NCBI GenBank assembly: GCA_023974075.1
Contig: CM043789.1
Coordinates: 31,509,040 to 31,573,039 of the forward strand
DNA: 64,000 nt
Reading direction: 5' to 3'
From: Chaenocephalus aceratus
Taxonomy: Eukaryota; Chordata; Actinopteri; Perciformes; Channichthyidae
This document shows positions 27,961 to 44,725 of this stretch, piece by piece. How positions within the stretch are numbered: position 1 is the stretch's first letter; the number at the start of each line of letters is the position of its first letter. A program made the position numbers and the translations under genes. The notes beneath the pieces are model-generated. The model saw only the letters and a list, made by a program, of their open reading frames with translations, was not told the origin of the DNA and ran no database searches.

Positions 27961-29278
27961 GATCTTGACTGGTATGTGGAGGCACACAACTGCTAAGAGG
28001 TTCTGTAGGCAGTAATACATGTGGAGCCAGAAAACTGACAAAAGGCACTGATATATTTTAAGTAACATTTTGTAATGTAATGTTTAATTCTTAAAATTGA
28101 ATGGAAAGTAATATATGAAGCTAACCTACCTTTAACCTCCAGTTGATCATTTAAAGTCTGAATTATTAACGAACTATTCGAATAATTTTCCCGAGCTAAA
28201 CTCCAATATCCTGTCTTCCTCACCAGATTTTAAACTTTCCTTTATTCTTACACCCAGATTAACATAATTAACCAGGCCTAGAGAGGAAGTAGATCCCCTG
28301 AAAACTCAAATACACACAAAGCACCAGCCTATACACTTAGCCTATCTAGCTACAACTTTGTTTTATAAATCTCCCAGTGTCAGTGTAGATAGTAAATAGT
28401 GTGGGTAATGCTATTCATCCATATACTGTACACTGTCGTATAATCACTACAGTCTCTTGACAGTTGCTAAAGACAAAGTTGTCACGAGAACGGTAACAAT
28501 GTTGTTGGTTTATGCAATTTTAAATTTCACAGTGAAATTCGAAAATGAACTTTAAGTACGTAATTATAAGTATAATGATATATTTGTGACTAACTTTCTT
28601 TTCTTTTTTGGGCGGGCATGAATATGCACCTGTGGCAAAACATTTACAATATTACTATTTCCCAATTACGAGCTGCACCTTTGAATACAGCACAGTGCCC
28701 TGTTTCTTCAGATGTTTCCTCTTTTCTTTGTATGACAACATGTAGTTCCTCAGACTTAAAGTAATGGTATCTTGGGCTATTTTATCCAACAATCACAGCA
28801 CCATATGATTATTAGTGTGTCATGGCAAGCATTTTGACATTAGAAATAGAGCAGGCGTAATTGATAACACTAATTATGGGTACATTGTGTTTAATACTTC
28901 AATTCCTGGGTCATGGCGTGCTCTGGCTCAAGGGGAATAGCTTACTGGCACACCTACAGTACATGGAGCAGAGCTGTAATCATTCTAATTAATTACACCT
29001 GTGCTCTTCCTGCTTTCACAAGTGAACATGTCTGCTGGGAGAAAGGCCTTTTAGGAACCTGACTTGTAATTAGTGCTTTATTAAAGGCAGATGCTCAAGA
29101 GACTTACATATATGTTATAGAAACACATACAAAGTTATAACAAGCAGGACAAGCGCACAGCATGTTGTACTGGAGCCTGGTTTGAGGGATCAAGCAGTAA
29201 TTCACCACTTCCTTCTTTTATTGTACCTATTCCAGTACATTACTTATTATTAGTTTTATACGTTTAGGGTGTTAATAT

Positions 29279-29353
29279 TAGATAGATAGATAGATGGATG
29301 GATGGATAGATAGATAGATGGATGGATAGATAGATAGATAGATAGATAGATAG
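29279..29353. repeat. (GATA)n/(GATG)n compound microsatellite
   Basis: Tetranucleotide units GATA and GATG alternate in blocks over about 75 bp. No gene is adjacent. Confidence 0.9.
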
Positions 29354-29683
29354 AATAAGGTACAAATATTATAAACAAATACAAATCAATATTAGCGTCA
29401 AGTAAGGGGAGTAAGAATATACATTTAAATAAAAAAATGAACATTAGCAGCAAGTGTATACAAATTTACAATAGAAAAGATCAATATACAGTCTCACTAG
29501 GCTACAAAATATAAAGCAATATACAACAGACACATAATGGCATTGTATTAAGAATACATTAAATTATGCAAAGTAGCTGTTGTGTAAATTGTTCTGGTTT
29601 GAAAATGTAACATTTTCAAACCAAACTTATGTATTTTACTTTGCCTCTCAGCTATGAGTGAAAGTATCCCTCTTAATGTAAGA

Positions 29684-29941
29684 TCAGATGATTTGTTGTA
29701 CAGACAGGAGCCCTCTGGGACCCCCTCGGTCTGGCAGGACTGGCCCACGGTCTCGTCCTCGGCTCCGGGTCGGGTTGGGGTTGAGGCAGAGTGCAGAGTG
29801 GAGGCTTGGCGCAGGACTGCAGTGGGCTGTCAGGTTAGTCTGTGATGGATAGTCACTGATGGTGGAGCGAGCACAAAGACGCCTGTGTTGCTCTCGGGGG
29901 GACAGCAGGGAGGGGGTCTGCAGTGTGTCAGAGTCACTCAT
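29684..29941 (-). other. Unrecognised coding-like segment, possibly a broken or isolated exon
   Basis: On the minus strand an open frame runs from ATG at 29941 for 85 codons, in a GC-rich island within AT-rich DNA. It begins MSDSDTLQTP and includes REQHRRLCARSTISDYPSQT, which looks protein-like. Near 29775 the more protein-like reading moves to a neighbouring frame (ETVGQSCQTEGVPEGS). An acceptor-like tgacag lies just before the ATG. I do not recognise the family. It could be a decayed exon, a lineage-specific gene piece or chance. Confidence 0.2.
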
Positions 29942-32900
29942 AACCCTCTGTCATCGTAAACCCATTGTCAGCAGAACTAGAGAACCTGCGCGTGTGAGTG
30001 TTTTGTAGTAGTCTTTGGCACACACTTGTGTCTTGTTTGAGGAACAAGTCCCCTCTCAACATTTTCAAGTGAGCACTTGAGATGGAGTAAACCAAAGGCC
30101 AGTGTTTATTTACTGTTTGCAGACACTGTACCTGTCTTCAATCCTATATTCAGGGAGGAAGTCAAACTAACAAAATAAATATCAGACACAATTTAAGTGA
30201 CAATTAAAGATTCCAGAAAAAACTAATACAATTAAAAAATTAAAAATGCTTTTAGGCCAGTTTGAGTGTGATTTAGTGTGAACAGTAAAGGCCAAATTAT
30301 TTACACACACAAAAAATGTTTACTCAAAATCCCCATAGCAAGCGTGCATGGGTCGTCCCTGTGTGTGTATGTGTGTGTGTATGCGTTTGTGTGCGTTTGT
30401 GTGTGTGTGCTTGCATGTGTGTGTGTAACAGGGATTGCCCTGTCACTGGCAACACTGTTCCACTTCTCCTCAGTGACAAGCAGCAGCACATTGTGGGACA
30501 GCTGAGCAGGGGGAGAAATGGGGGGGAAGGGGGGAGGGATCAGTCCTCCTAACCCCAGGTTAGCTTCAAGATCATCACTGACCTGGAGAACTGTCATCTG
30601 AGCGCAGTCGGGAAATCTCAGATATGTAAGAGGAGAATAACATAACAACAGTGAAGTAGTGTTGATTAAAGGGGGATGAACAAGGACCTCTACCCTGAGA
30701 TCCAATATGATACACAGTACCCACAAAACATGTGTTTGGTGATACATTGAACAGGTTTTCTATTTTCTTAATTATAACCTTGAAGTTTCAATGAATCTAT
30801 ATGATAGTAACACTTGTCTCTATTTGCTTTTTCTTTAAATATATGCTGAGACTTTTATTTGTTTGATTTTGAAAGTATAAGTTGTTGGTCTTCTCCAGAG
30901 AAAATACCGTAAGCTAATATTTGTAATGATAGGGGGAAAAGAACAAGCAGGGTTTGGGTTCAACTCTACTTGAACCAAAATAAATATAATTATCATCTGA
31001 AAAAACATATTTATGTTACAATGGTTGAATAGATGTCTTGCCTATAGACACATGTTTACATTTTCCTGTACGCAGTGTTGCCTGCAGTTTACTAACAAGA
31101 GAGCTCTTTGGATTAGTTGACAATTATTTTTGAATTAATTAATTGGAAGGGTGCCAATGAATAACTTCCTATTTACCCTGAAATTACCATGAAAATACAT
31201 TATATAATTTACAATGCATTGTAATATATATAAAGTTCCTTTCAAGCTAACTTATAAACAAGACTAACAAGACTTTTTGTATTTTTAATTAAATCTATTT
31301 TGTGCATTAACATAATGCATTCATTGAAATCAATAACTTTTCTGTCAACATTAAAACCTGATCAACCATTATTCTATTATTAAATATCTAAGTACAGATG
31401 ATGGTTGCTGTAGGAGCAACATGTACATACAGATTAGTGTACAGTACAAAAAAATGGAAGGGGAAATGTGTTTTTGTATTAATGTATAATGAATGCATTG
31501 CTAGGTTTAAAGTCTGGACTCGTGCAACAATATTGTGGACTGGGTAAGTGCCTTTCAGAGGGGACATTGTCACCATAGTGACATCAAGAGATGCCCCACC
31601 GCGTCGTCCCGGGGGCTGTTACCACACTGTCGCCATGATAACTGCACATCCATTACTGGACGCTTTGATAACAGTCTTTCATACATAGCTCTCTTCTTTT
31701 AGATTCTGTTGATCTATACTGACGAATAATACAATTAAAATACACTAGACAACATTAATGGTGAAGTGGGTTGGGCAGTATACCCCGCCCATCAATACAC
31801 AATGAAAGCTAATCAATCACTCTGAGGTAAATGAGTGGAAGCCTTTAGATACCTGCTTTACTATGCCCCACTGATGCTGCTGAGCAATAAACCTTACATA
31901 AGCCGCAGTGCTGTACCATATGACTGAACCCTGAAGGTGATGTGACACTATACGGCCTGGCTAATCAGCGGGAGAATACTCCCATTCATTGCAGTTCAGA
32001 ATGAAGTGCCCACACCTGTGTTTTCACAGGGCTCTGGAGGCCTGCAGAAAGCTTTCTAAGTCAGGGGGAAAACAGTAGTTCTGTAGCCCAGCCATGCTGC
32101 TGCTCACTGTGCTTTTATCGCAGGGTAATCCCCTACAACAAACAGAATGGGCTGGCATGTGCATATGCAGCTGTCGCAGTCTTAGTGCAAGTGGTGTCAT
32201 GTTAAATCACAGGAATGGACTGAGCCCCTGAGCCAATCCGCTGCCCTTCCCCGCACTGGCATCCCGCTCACTGCGAGGCTCCAGCACACAAACACATACA
32301 GTATACATACTCATGCCTACGTACAAACCCACTTCCCACTGACATACTTTGCAGCACATACCCTTGGAGTTATTCAATATAAATAACCTGTGCTCCACAT
32401 AAACCCAGATTATTTACATGACATATATTCCAGTACTGCCACGGGTTCTATGATAACTCAAAGTACTCAGGTTCTACTGGAGGTAATCAGAAGGTGTCTG
32501 ACAGGGTAAATCCAGGCTCTCATAACATCTATCTAGTTTAATTAGAAGGCAATTTACACCCTGATGTTGCACAAGTGTAAACCACAATCTGCATAGCTCC
32601 TTGAGGAGGCCCGCTGAAACCTGTCCTAAGGCGAGTGATGTGTATATGAGCGCAATGTTGTGAGATCTGAGTAGCTATGCAGAAACTATGACCCAGATCA
32701 ATTCAGCATAGCTCCCATATATCATTTTTCTGTGTCAGACCTCCTGCTGTCGGTAAGATGAGACAACAGCTTGGAATATGTTTCTACTCAAATGGACTTT
32801 TATTGTGTCACATCTCTATCATGAACCCGTTATGTGTTCTCTTATTTGTTTGTATCTCTGTCTTTATTGTTTGTTTTTTATCTCTGGCTCCACTGACCTT

Positions 32901-32978
32901 CTCCCATGTCAGCAGCAAGATTAATTTAGCATCCTGTTTTCTGGAGCGACAAAATAGTCGGGACACAACAGAGAGAGA

Positions 32979-32980
<2 letters not shown>

Positions 32981-33025
<45 letters not shown>

Positions 33026-33030
33026 GTGTG

Positions 33031-33083
<53 letters not shown>
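32981..33083. repeat. (TG)n microsatellite, intergenic
   Basis: TG repeat with two GTTG slips, between myog and mdm4. Confidence 0.95.
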
Positions 33084-33084
<1 letters not shown>

Positions 33085-33656
33085 TTGTGTGTAGGTGAGA
33101 GAGGATGAAGGTCCTGTCCACACATTCAGTTACAGATACCCAGACACACAATTAGAGAAAGCAAAGGAGGGTAAACAATGCTAGAGGTATGCAGACGAAG
33201 GACACCGGAAGAGGGTGACGTAGAAATACTTGTGTTATATAAAGCGCTTAAAAGTACATAAGAAAGCCAGAAAGAGCAATAAGATGATAAAAACCGACAG
33301 AAGTATGAGAGCGATGTTTTACAGAGAGCTTCCATCCAACTATGTTCCTCTAGGAAGTATTGCATACGCCATAGGGGATAAAGTGAGAATGTGTTAAGTT
33401 ATTCTGGGGTGGAGATACTGTCACCATGGAAACATGCAGATCCCTTACCACTCCCTGGGCCGTGCCATTGTGAAGCTGCCATGTCACCATGCAGGGGTGT
33501 GATGCCATGCTTCGTGTCTACGCTCTGTGACGTTCGGACAAAGCAGTATGCTCTTCTTGATTTAGATGCAGGGTGAGAGGAAGCAAGTATGGCTGTCACA
33601 AGCATTTATTACTCAGGGAGAAATCACAGGGAGGACGGCAGCATGTAATGTCTGCC

Positions 33657-33850
33657 AGCGGTGGAATTTAACTAAGCATTTAAAGTACCACTGCATATTG
33701 AAGGACATTGTTTTATTCTAGTATTTCCATTTTATTATTCTTAATATTTCTACTCCACTACAACAGTTTCAAACTTTATGCTCAGAAACTAAACTAGCAT
33801 GTTATGTCATAACTTATAGGTATTGCTGTAGATGTAACTACCAGACAGTG
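33657..33850. repeat. Dispersed ACTT-rich fish repeat fragment
   Basis: The words GGTGGAATTTAACTAAGCA, GTATTTCCATTTTATTATTC and TTTCTACTCCACTACAACAG match a very common teleost repeat that normally starts near 'GTGGAATGTAACTAAGTACA'. A longer fragment of the same kind lies at 42785-43260 in mdm4 intron sequence. It is non-coding. Confidence 0.5.
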
Positions 33851-34390
33851 TATTTAAGCAGAGCAGGATCAGTTGATGAGTCTATATAAAATCTAGGGTC
33901 AATAGAAATACTACATTATGTCAGTTCCAGCCTCTCAAATGTATAGATTCATGCTAAATGACTTATGTTAAAAAAATCTGCAGACTAATCCATAATAGAA
34001 ACAGTCATTAGTTACAGTCATATTTACAAATATTTAAAAATGAGTTCAATGATGGCTCCACGCAGTAAAATGCTGCTCACACATAAAACTTGAAGAATAA
34101 TATCTAATTTATATTATATAATAGTAACAGTCAAAAGCCCTACTGATAATATTCAAATTACTCTAATTTGCATATTTACAGGTATTGATACTTTTGGCCC
34201 AGTTCCAGAACAAAAGGACTCAGGGTGCATCTGAGATTAGAGAGGGTGCAGTGGTAAAGTGCTATTTTTATAAGTGGGGAGTGGACCTAACACCATATAG
34301 GGGGTCTTCACCTCCTCTAGGGAGGTCAGGGGTTAAAAGCATCAATCTGGTGCACTTTGAGAGCAAAATGAAGAGATCTATGGATACATC

Positions 34391-35413
34391 TCAACACCCA
34401 TATGAAACAGAACTGTAAACAGATTTACTTTTGGTGCTAAAAATCTTAGCAAGTTCTTTGTCCTTTTGAAGGGTGTAGTCCATCATTGCTAGAAAAATAC
34501 CACAACTCCCCTCGCCTCTTGCATCCAACGCATCAACAGAGCCACGGAAAGGCAACTGGTTTACAGCTATAAATTGAATTATGTCCACAATAGTTGCTAC
34601 ATAGGTGCGGTTTCTCTCCAGTTGTGCTGCATTTACAAGAGTGGAAACCTTTGCAGTCTCACTTCTTGCACGCCTCTCCTTCCACAAAGCCATTGACTTC
34701 ATGTGCTCTTTCCTTGATTCATGGCTTCAGTCCCTTATCACATTGTTGTAGCCAGTTGTGGGGAAGGCACCTGACGTAGGCCTACTTGAACCGAAATGTC
34801 TACATGCATAGCAGAAGATGGCATCTTTTTTACATGAATATTCCAGCCAATCTCTGTTTTGAAACCATGAGCTGTAACATGAGCGCCTTACCCCACTGTA
34901 CAGGCAAGTTGGGTACTTTTTTTTAATATACCTGGACAGGCTCTGTTTTGCCGAGGTCCTCTGGCACCTGCGGGCAACGAAGACGGCTGCGGCTGGACGG
35001 GCGGGAGGATGTTAGTGTCCACGACTGTGGTCGCGGGTAACGTAATGTCCCCATGATCTGAACTGTTATTGCCTGCAGACAGTAAGATACAGTGTTATTG
35101 CTGTCGATAAGGGCTGGTTATTTTAACCATTTGCTGATGTCCATCATTGACATTGACTGCTGTGTATACACCTTACAGATGACGAACTCGCAGCGGCACA
35201 GGTCACGCGCACCTGACATAACGTTAAATTGACCAAATAAATGCAGCAGACAATGTTATTTAACCACAATTACAATTTATTTTATTTGAACTATATTCTC
35301 TTCTTATTATTACTACTATTATTATTATATATTTTTCACTTTTAATTTTTCAAATGACGACTCAACTGAGGGTGCAATGCACCCTTATGCACCCCCGGAG
35401 AACCGGCCCGACT
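34391..35413 (-). mobile_element. Degenerate hAT-type transposon with TTF-zinc-finger/DUF4371-like transposase
   Basis: Minus-strand translation gives hallmarks of a hAT-related transposase N-terminal half: DWLEYSCKKDAIFCYACRHF (about 34770-34860), then FPTTGYNNV, SHESRKEHMKSMALWKERR and VDIIQFIAVNQLPFRG. The reading frame is broken by at least one stop (in IRD*SHESRK) and no C-terminal catalytic part was found. The right boundary near 35371-35413 (GGGTGCAATGCACCC and CCCCCGGAGAACCGGC) looks like a hAT terminus. It is an old relic in the myog-mdm4 intergenic region. Confidence 0.6.
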
Positions 35414-35892
35414 TTTACCCAAGTACAAGGTCTACTTTAAAGCACTAAAAGTCAAATAACAGTTTAAGAGTTTAATGTAATTACTAATTATATATGTTTA
35501 CTGAAACATATCGTCAACCTTTTGTGGTTTCAGAAGGTGGAGAGATTCAGAGAACACCCCTTTCTTCGGGGTATATTTATATTATTATTTAACTCCCAGG
35601 GGTAATATAGCTGAAGTATTTGTGCACGTTACAAAGCAGACAACTACAGCAACACATAGTGGACTGGAGGATATGGTGTCTATCCCAAAAAGAAGGAAGC
35701 AGGACAGTGAGTAAGCAGAGGAGAGTTGCAGGTGCTGGAGAGCAGTCAAGAAGGAGAGGACACATGACAGCTGGCCTGTCATACAATGACTTATTCTTCA
35801 ACCAAAACACACACACCCAGCTGCAGTGGGTACTGTAAATCAACGGTCTCTGGTCTGCAAGATAACTAAATAAATAAATCACTTTCAACTCG

Positions 35893-35921
35893 TTTATTGC
35901 TTTATGAAACTTAATTTTATT
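35893..35921 (-). terminator. mdm4: Candidate mdm4 polyadenylation signals
   Basis: Two TTTATT words (35893-35898 and 35916-35921) read AATAAA on the minus strand, about 1.8 kb past the mdm4 stop. They are the clearest signal pair I found downstream, and imply a 3' UTR of 1.7-1.8 kb. A weaker ATTAAA at about 37082 could give a shorter transcript. Confidence 0.3.
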
Positions 35922-37556
35922 CCATGACAGGTAGAAAAAAACAACTATATGAGCTGTACCATGTTAACCCTCATTACTCTTAGAACCAGTATCAACTCTA
36001 ATACGTGCATTTTTATACAGTCTTTATATAGACAAGTGTTATTTCCCTCGGTGGATAATTATGTAGATAAATACAACCGGTTACATTAATCTTTTATAGC
36101 TCTTATACAGCTAATATAGCTCTCAGAGCAGCTCAGTGCTGGCTCTAGTCACAACGGGAGGCATGCTCTATGAATGCATTACATGTTATTACCGTTACTG
36201 TACAGTGGCAGAGGGCACGAGTTAAATTATGAGACTTCCCCACCTGCTGGCTGAAAGATTAAGCGCAAGAAAAGAGCTACGACATTCCCTCTGCGCTGAG
36301 CAAAGTCAAGAATTAAATGCTTTCGGTCACTGGATATCCAACTGTTAGCGTTTTAGAGCATAATGTATGTGGAGGAAGCTCACACACTGATACAATCTTC
36401 AAATAATACAGATCCATACAAATAAAATATATACTATACAAATTAAAGTTCAGAGTCATTACCTGGCAGTGTAACGCTGAAATAAAACCTCCAAGAACAA
36501 ATGCCATCGAGGGTACATTTAGTAACTAATCCTGTGTCTTGAAACTTTTCAAATATCTTCCAGAAAATTATTTTTGCTGTACAACACAATAGAGCTTCGT
36601 AACATTCATGCAGCCTTTCTGCTTCATTAGCGGTGATAGTCATCTGAATTAAAACTGAATCATAAATAGATGAAATACTGAATATACAGGAACTGTTCAT
36701 TTATCAAACGTTCAGCAAGAGATGTTAAGTACCCTTTCTGAAAGATAAGTTAAACTTAACTGTCATCAGAGACTTGGCAACTGTAAATATGGTATTGAAT
36801 ACATATTAAACATCAAATTACTAGCCCGAGAGGAAATTACAGTAAATACTTCAGCTGTGCATTCTCAAGCAGGTTAAATTCAATTTTACATTTTAAAACA
36901 ATATGTTGAGAAACTTGACTTAAACCACCACATTTGTATTGTACATTCAAGTATGCTGAGAAGACAGAGAAGCGTAAGAGGATACTTTCATGGAGCTGCA
37001 AATGGTTTCAGGACTTTCCTTCAATCTTGTCTTCATAACTCAAATAAGAGCCACAATACCTAAAAGGACATAAAGAGGTGTTTTAATGTCTTCAAAATGG
37101 CCTATTAGATGCCTTATGAAATGTTCTTGTAGTTTAGTACCTGCACTGATCTTTCCATGTTGTCCAGATGAAGGCTCACGTGGATCTATGGGGAAAGAAA
37201 ATCAGACAAAACTAACAGAACTAAGGGAAGCAATAATAACCAGCATCATTCAATGCAAAAAACAAGAACATTCACAACCTGGAGAACAAGGCTTCATGAA
37301 TTCAAATAAAAGCACACACAAACTGTACACGCCTAGCTGATCTTCACATAAATAAATACTTTTTGCATGTCCCTTATTGAAGATGTGGCTCCAAAATAAA
37401 CATTTGGTAGGACAAACTGTCATGTCCAAGATGTCTTCTAACAATACTTCAGAGGCACTGTGATGTAAAGTAAAGCATGCAACCAAGAGCAGCTTCACCA
37501 AGTGCTATACTTATATACTAAATCTGTGTTGGTTTCAACGGTAAGGTGCACGTTTT

Positions 37557-37559
37557 GTG

Positions 37560-37618
<59 letters not shown>
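37557..37618. repeat. (TG)n tract in the probable mdm4 3' UTR
   Basis: About 60 bp of TG starting 77 bp past the mdm4 stop, so transcribed as a CA-rich tract if the 3' UTR extends through it. Confidence 0.93.
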
Positions 37619-37620
<2 letters not shown>

Positions 37621-37694
37621 ATCTGAACTGTCGAATGTGTGTTGTATTTGTATGTTGTCGTGTCCCTAGAAGCTAGCAGATGTGTGTGCACTGT

Positions 37695-42712
<5,018 letters not shown>

Positions 42713-42784
42713 AGTAAACAAACAAAGTCTGGAACACAAAATGATAACATGTAAGATAAACCAGCCTTTAAATCCACATGCATT

Positions 42785-43260
42785 TTCCATACAATCACAT
42801 ATTGCTGATGTCAAAGTATTTCTATTTTGTGCTATTTTGTACTTTCACTCCACAACAATTCAGAGGTAAATCGTGTACTTTTAGTCTACTACATTGATGT
42901 AATAGTTTACCATTAGTTACTTTGCAGATTTGCATTAATAATTTGAAATAGAAACAATCCTTAAAAATAGGGACTTTATTTACACGTGGATTAAAATACA
43001 CAAGCTACCCTGCAGCATACAAAGTAATAATTAAAATAGCTGGTAATAGCTGCACCATTACCAGCTTTGATAACACTTTAATGCATCAATAATTATAAAC
43101 AAAACACATTATATATATTATTCTGTAATCTGCATAATGAGTACTTTAAGTATATTTGGATGCTATACTTTTCTTAAATAACATTGTGATAGCATGACTT
43201 TTACTTGTAACAGAGTATTCCCACTTTTACTTAAATACAAGATCGGAGTACCACCTCTGG
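42785..43260. repeat. Dispersed ACTT-rich fish repeat
   Basis: This stretch matches the common teleost repeat in its ordered words: AAAGTATTTCTATTTTGTGC, CTTTCACTCCACAACAATTC, GACTTTTACTTGTAACAGAG and CTTAAATACAAGATCGGAGT, ending TACCACCTCTGGC. It lies in the mdm4 intron between the untranslated exon and the ATG exon. Confidence 0.55.
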
Positions 43261-43655
43261 CTTCAATGTATTATTATGAAATGGTAACGCCACCAAGGCT
43301 TACATATTTTACCAAATGTTGTGGTTGTATGTGATCGAAGCTAAATAGACAGCAGTAAAAACAATCTAGCGTAAATGAGCGCGGCCTGGGTGGATCCTTA
43401 CCCAAATGATAACGTGTTATATTTTTGCAAGAATTACGGTCTTTCAATAACAAGGCCAACATGATCGATTAGCCTAGCCAGCAAACGTCGGATAAATGGG
43501 TGAAATTAGAACAATGGCATCCCTTGCTAGCTACTGGCATGTGAACTGTAAATATGTGAAGCAGTTACTAGTGAACGTGCCAGTTAGCTAACTAACGACA
43601 GGGCTAACGTTAGCTAGCTAGCAAGCTATATCCTGAACGTTGACAATTATCTCAC

Positions 43656-43850
43656 CGTGATGAGTTGACATTACTTCCCAGCTGCTAGTTACATTGTTCC
43701 TCACGCCTTAACAACTCGCCGATACTCTGTAAATATGTATATATAACTAAAGAAAGCTGGCGGTTTTAACTCTAGCGCACTCTAACTAACAACACACAGT
43801 TAGCATAGTTAACTACAGATTCAAAACGATGAATGCGGATACAACTTCCG
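43656..43850 (-). other. mdm4: Probable non-coding first exon / promoter region of mdm4
   Basis: On the minus strand a strong donor (gtgagat) follows position 43656, and the next acceptor (tgttccag) opens the ATG exon at 42728. This fits a short untranslated exon 1 followed by an intron of about 0.9 kb. The flank is richer in GC and in CpG-containing words than the repeats on either side. The upstream limit near 43850 is a guess; no start-site element is distinctive. Confidence 0.45.
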
Positions 43851-44115
43851 GGTGTTCAGAAAGATAGACCATGAGTATGGCGCCCCCTATTGTTTGATAA
43901 AAGCCTCATAGTTACACAATCGTCTGATATAACAACCAGTCTATGGAGAAAATACTAGAGCATTAATGCAAGTTATCCAAGAGCTTTAACAATAATGGGA
44001 ACTAAGTACCTGGGGGGAAATGCAGGTAATGCTTAGGAGTCATAGATATGTTTGATAAAGTGGTACATTTATATTTCCATTATTTCAGTTGTTGAATAAT
44101 GCTCAAGTACTGTAC

Positions 44116-44500
44116 TTAAAGGTGGGGTAGGTCATTTTGAAGAAACCAGCTTGAGTGCGCTAGAATTTGAAAATACACCGCCGGAAACAAATCTGCCACT
44201 TCCTCACAGAGCCCCTCCTCCAACACACACGAACGCGCACATGACCAATGCAGGCACGAGATAAGTTTGTGCACAGATGGCAGGCTGACAGGCAAGAAGG
44301 CCATCCAGTTACTTTAGCCGGGCCGGCTAAAATGAATGGTTGTGCTTTTTACAGTACTACGGCTTCCACAGATGACATTTTTTAATGGATTTTTTGTCAA
44401 AGCAGTTAAGATATTCATTGCTATCGGGATGTTAAGAACATTCCATGGAATATAACAAAAAGTGTATCTCTTTTCTCAAATGTACCTACCCCACCTTTAA
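44116..44500. mobile_element. TTAA-flanked MITE (piggyBac-like target site)
   Basis: The element starts TTAAAGGTGGGGTAGGT at 44116 and ends ACCTACCCCACCTTTAA at 44500, a perfect 17-bp terminal inverted repeat with TTAA at each end. The 385-bp interior is non-coding. TTAA duplication is the target-site habit of piggyBac-type transposons. It interrupts a copy of the ACTT-rich repeat exactly at a TTAA, which gives a clean insertion history. Confidence 0.75.
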
Positions 44501-44725
44501 GAACACATTTGTGGTACTTGTACTATCAGGGCTAATTTATAAATGTCTGTCTGAGGGATTGTGGCGGGAATTTGTTTATATATATATATATATAGATAAA
44601 TATTATATAGATTAGATATTATTAGATTGTTTATTATTATTTGTTTATTATCTTCAATATATCCAATCACAAACAAGCTAGAGTGATGAAACTCACTCTG
44701 CACATGCGCAGTTAGATGGTAAGAT

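Larger units (their letters stand above)
26723..34390. other. myog-mdm4 intergenic region, first part
   Basis: No further gene is supported here. The interval holds the repeats listed separately, a (TG)n-rich stretch at 30359-30427 and a long (TG)n at 32981-33083. It would be the natural place for distal myog enhancers, but I saw no motif cluster strong enough to call. Confidence 0.5.

Noticed and set aside
30301..30747. 148-codon minus-strand frame
   Set aside because: Partly made of a CA tract and low-complexity proline codons; no recognisable family or clear splice sites.
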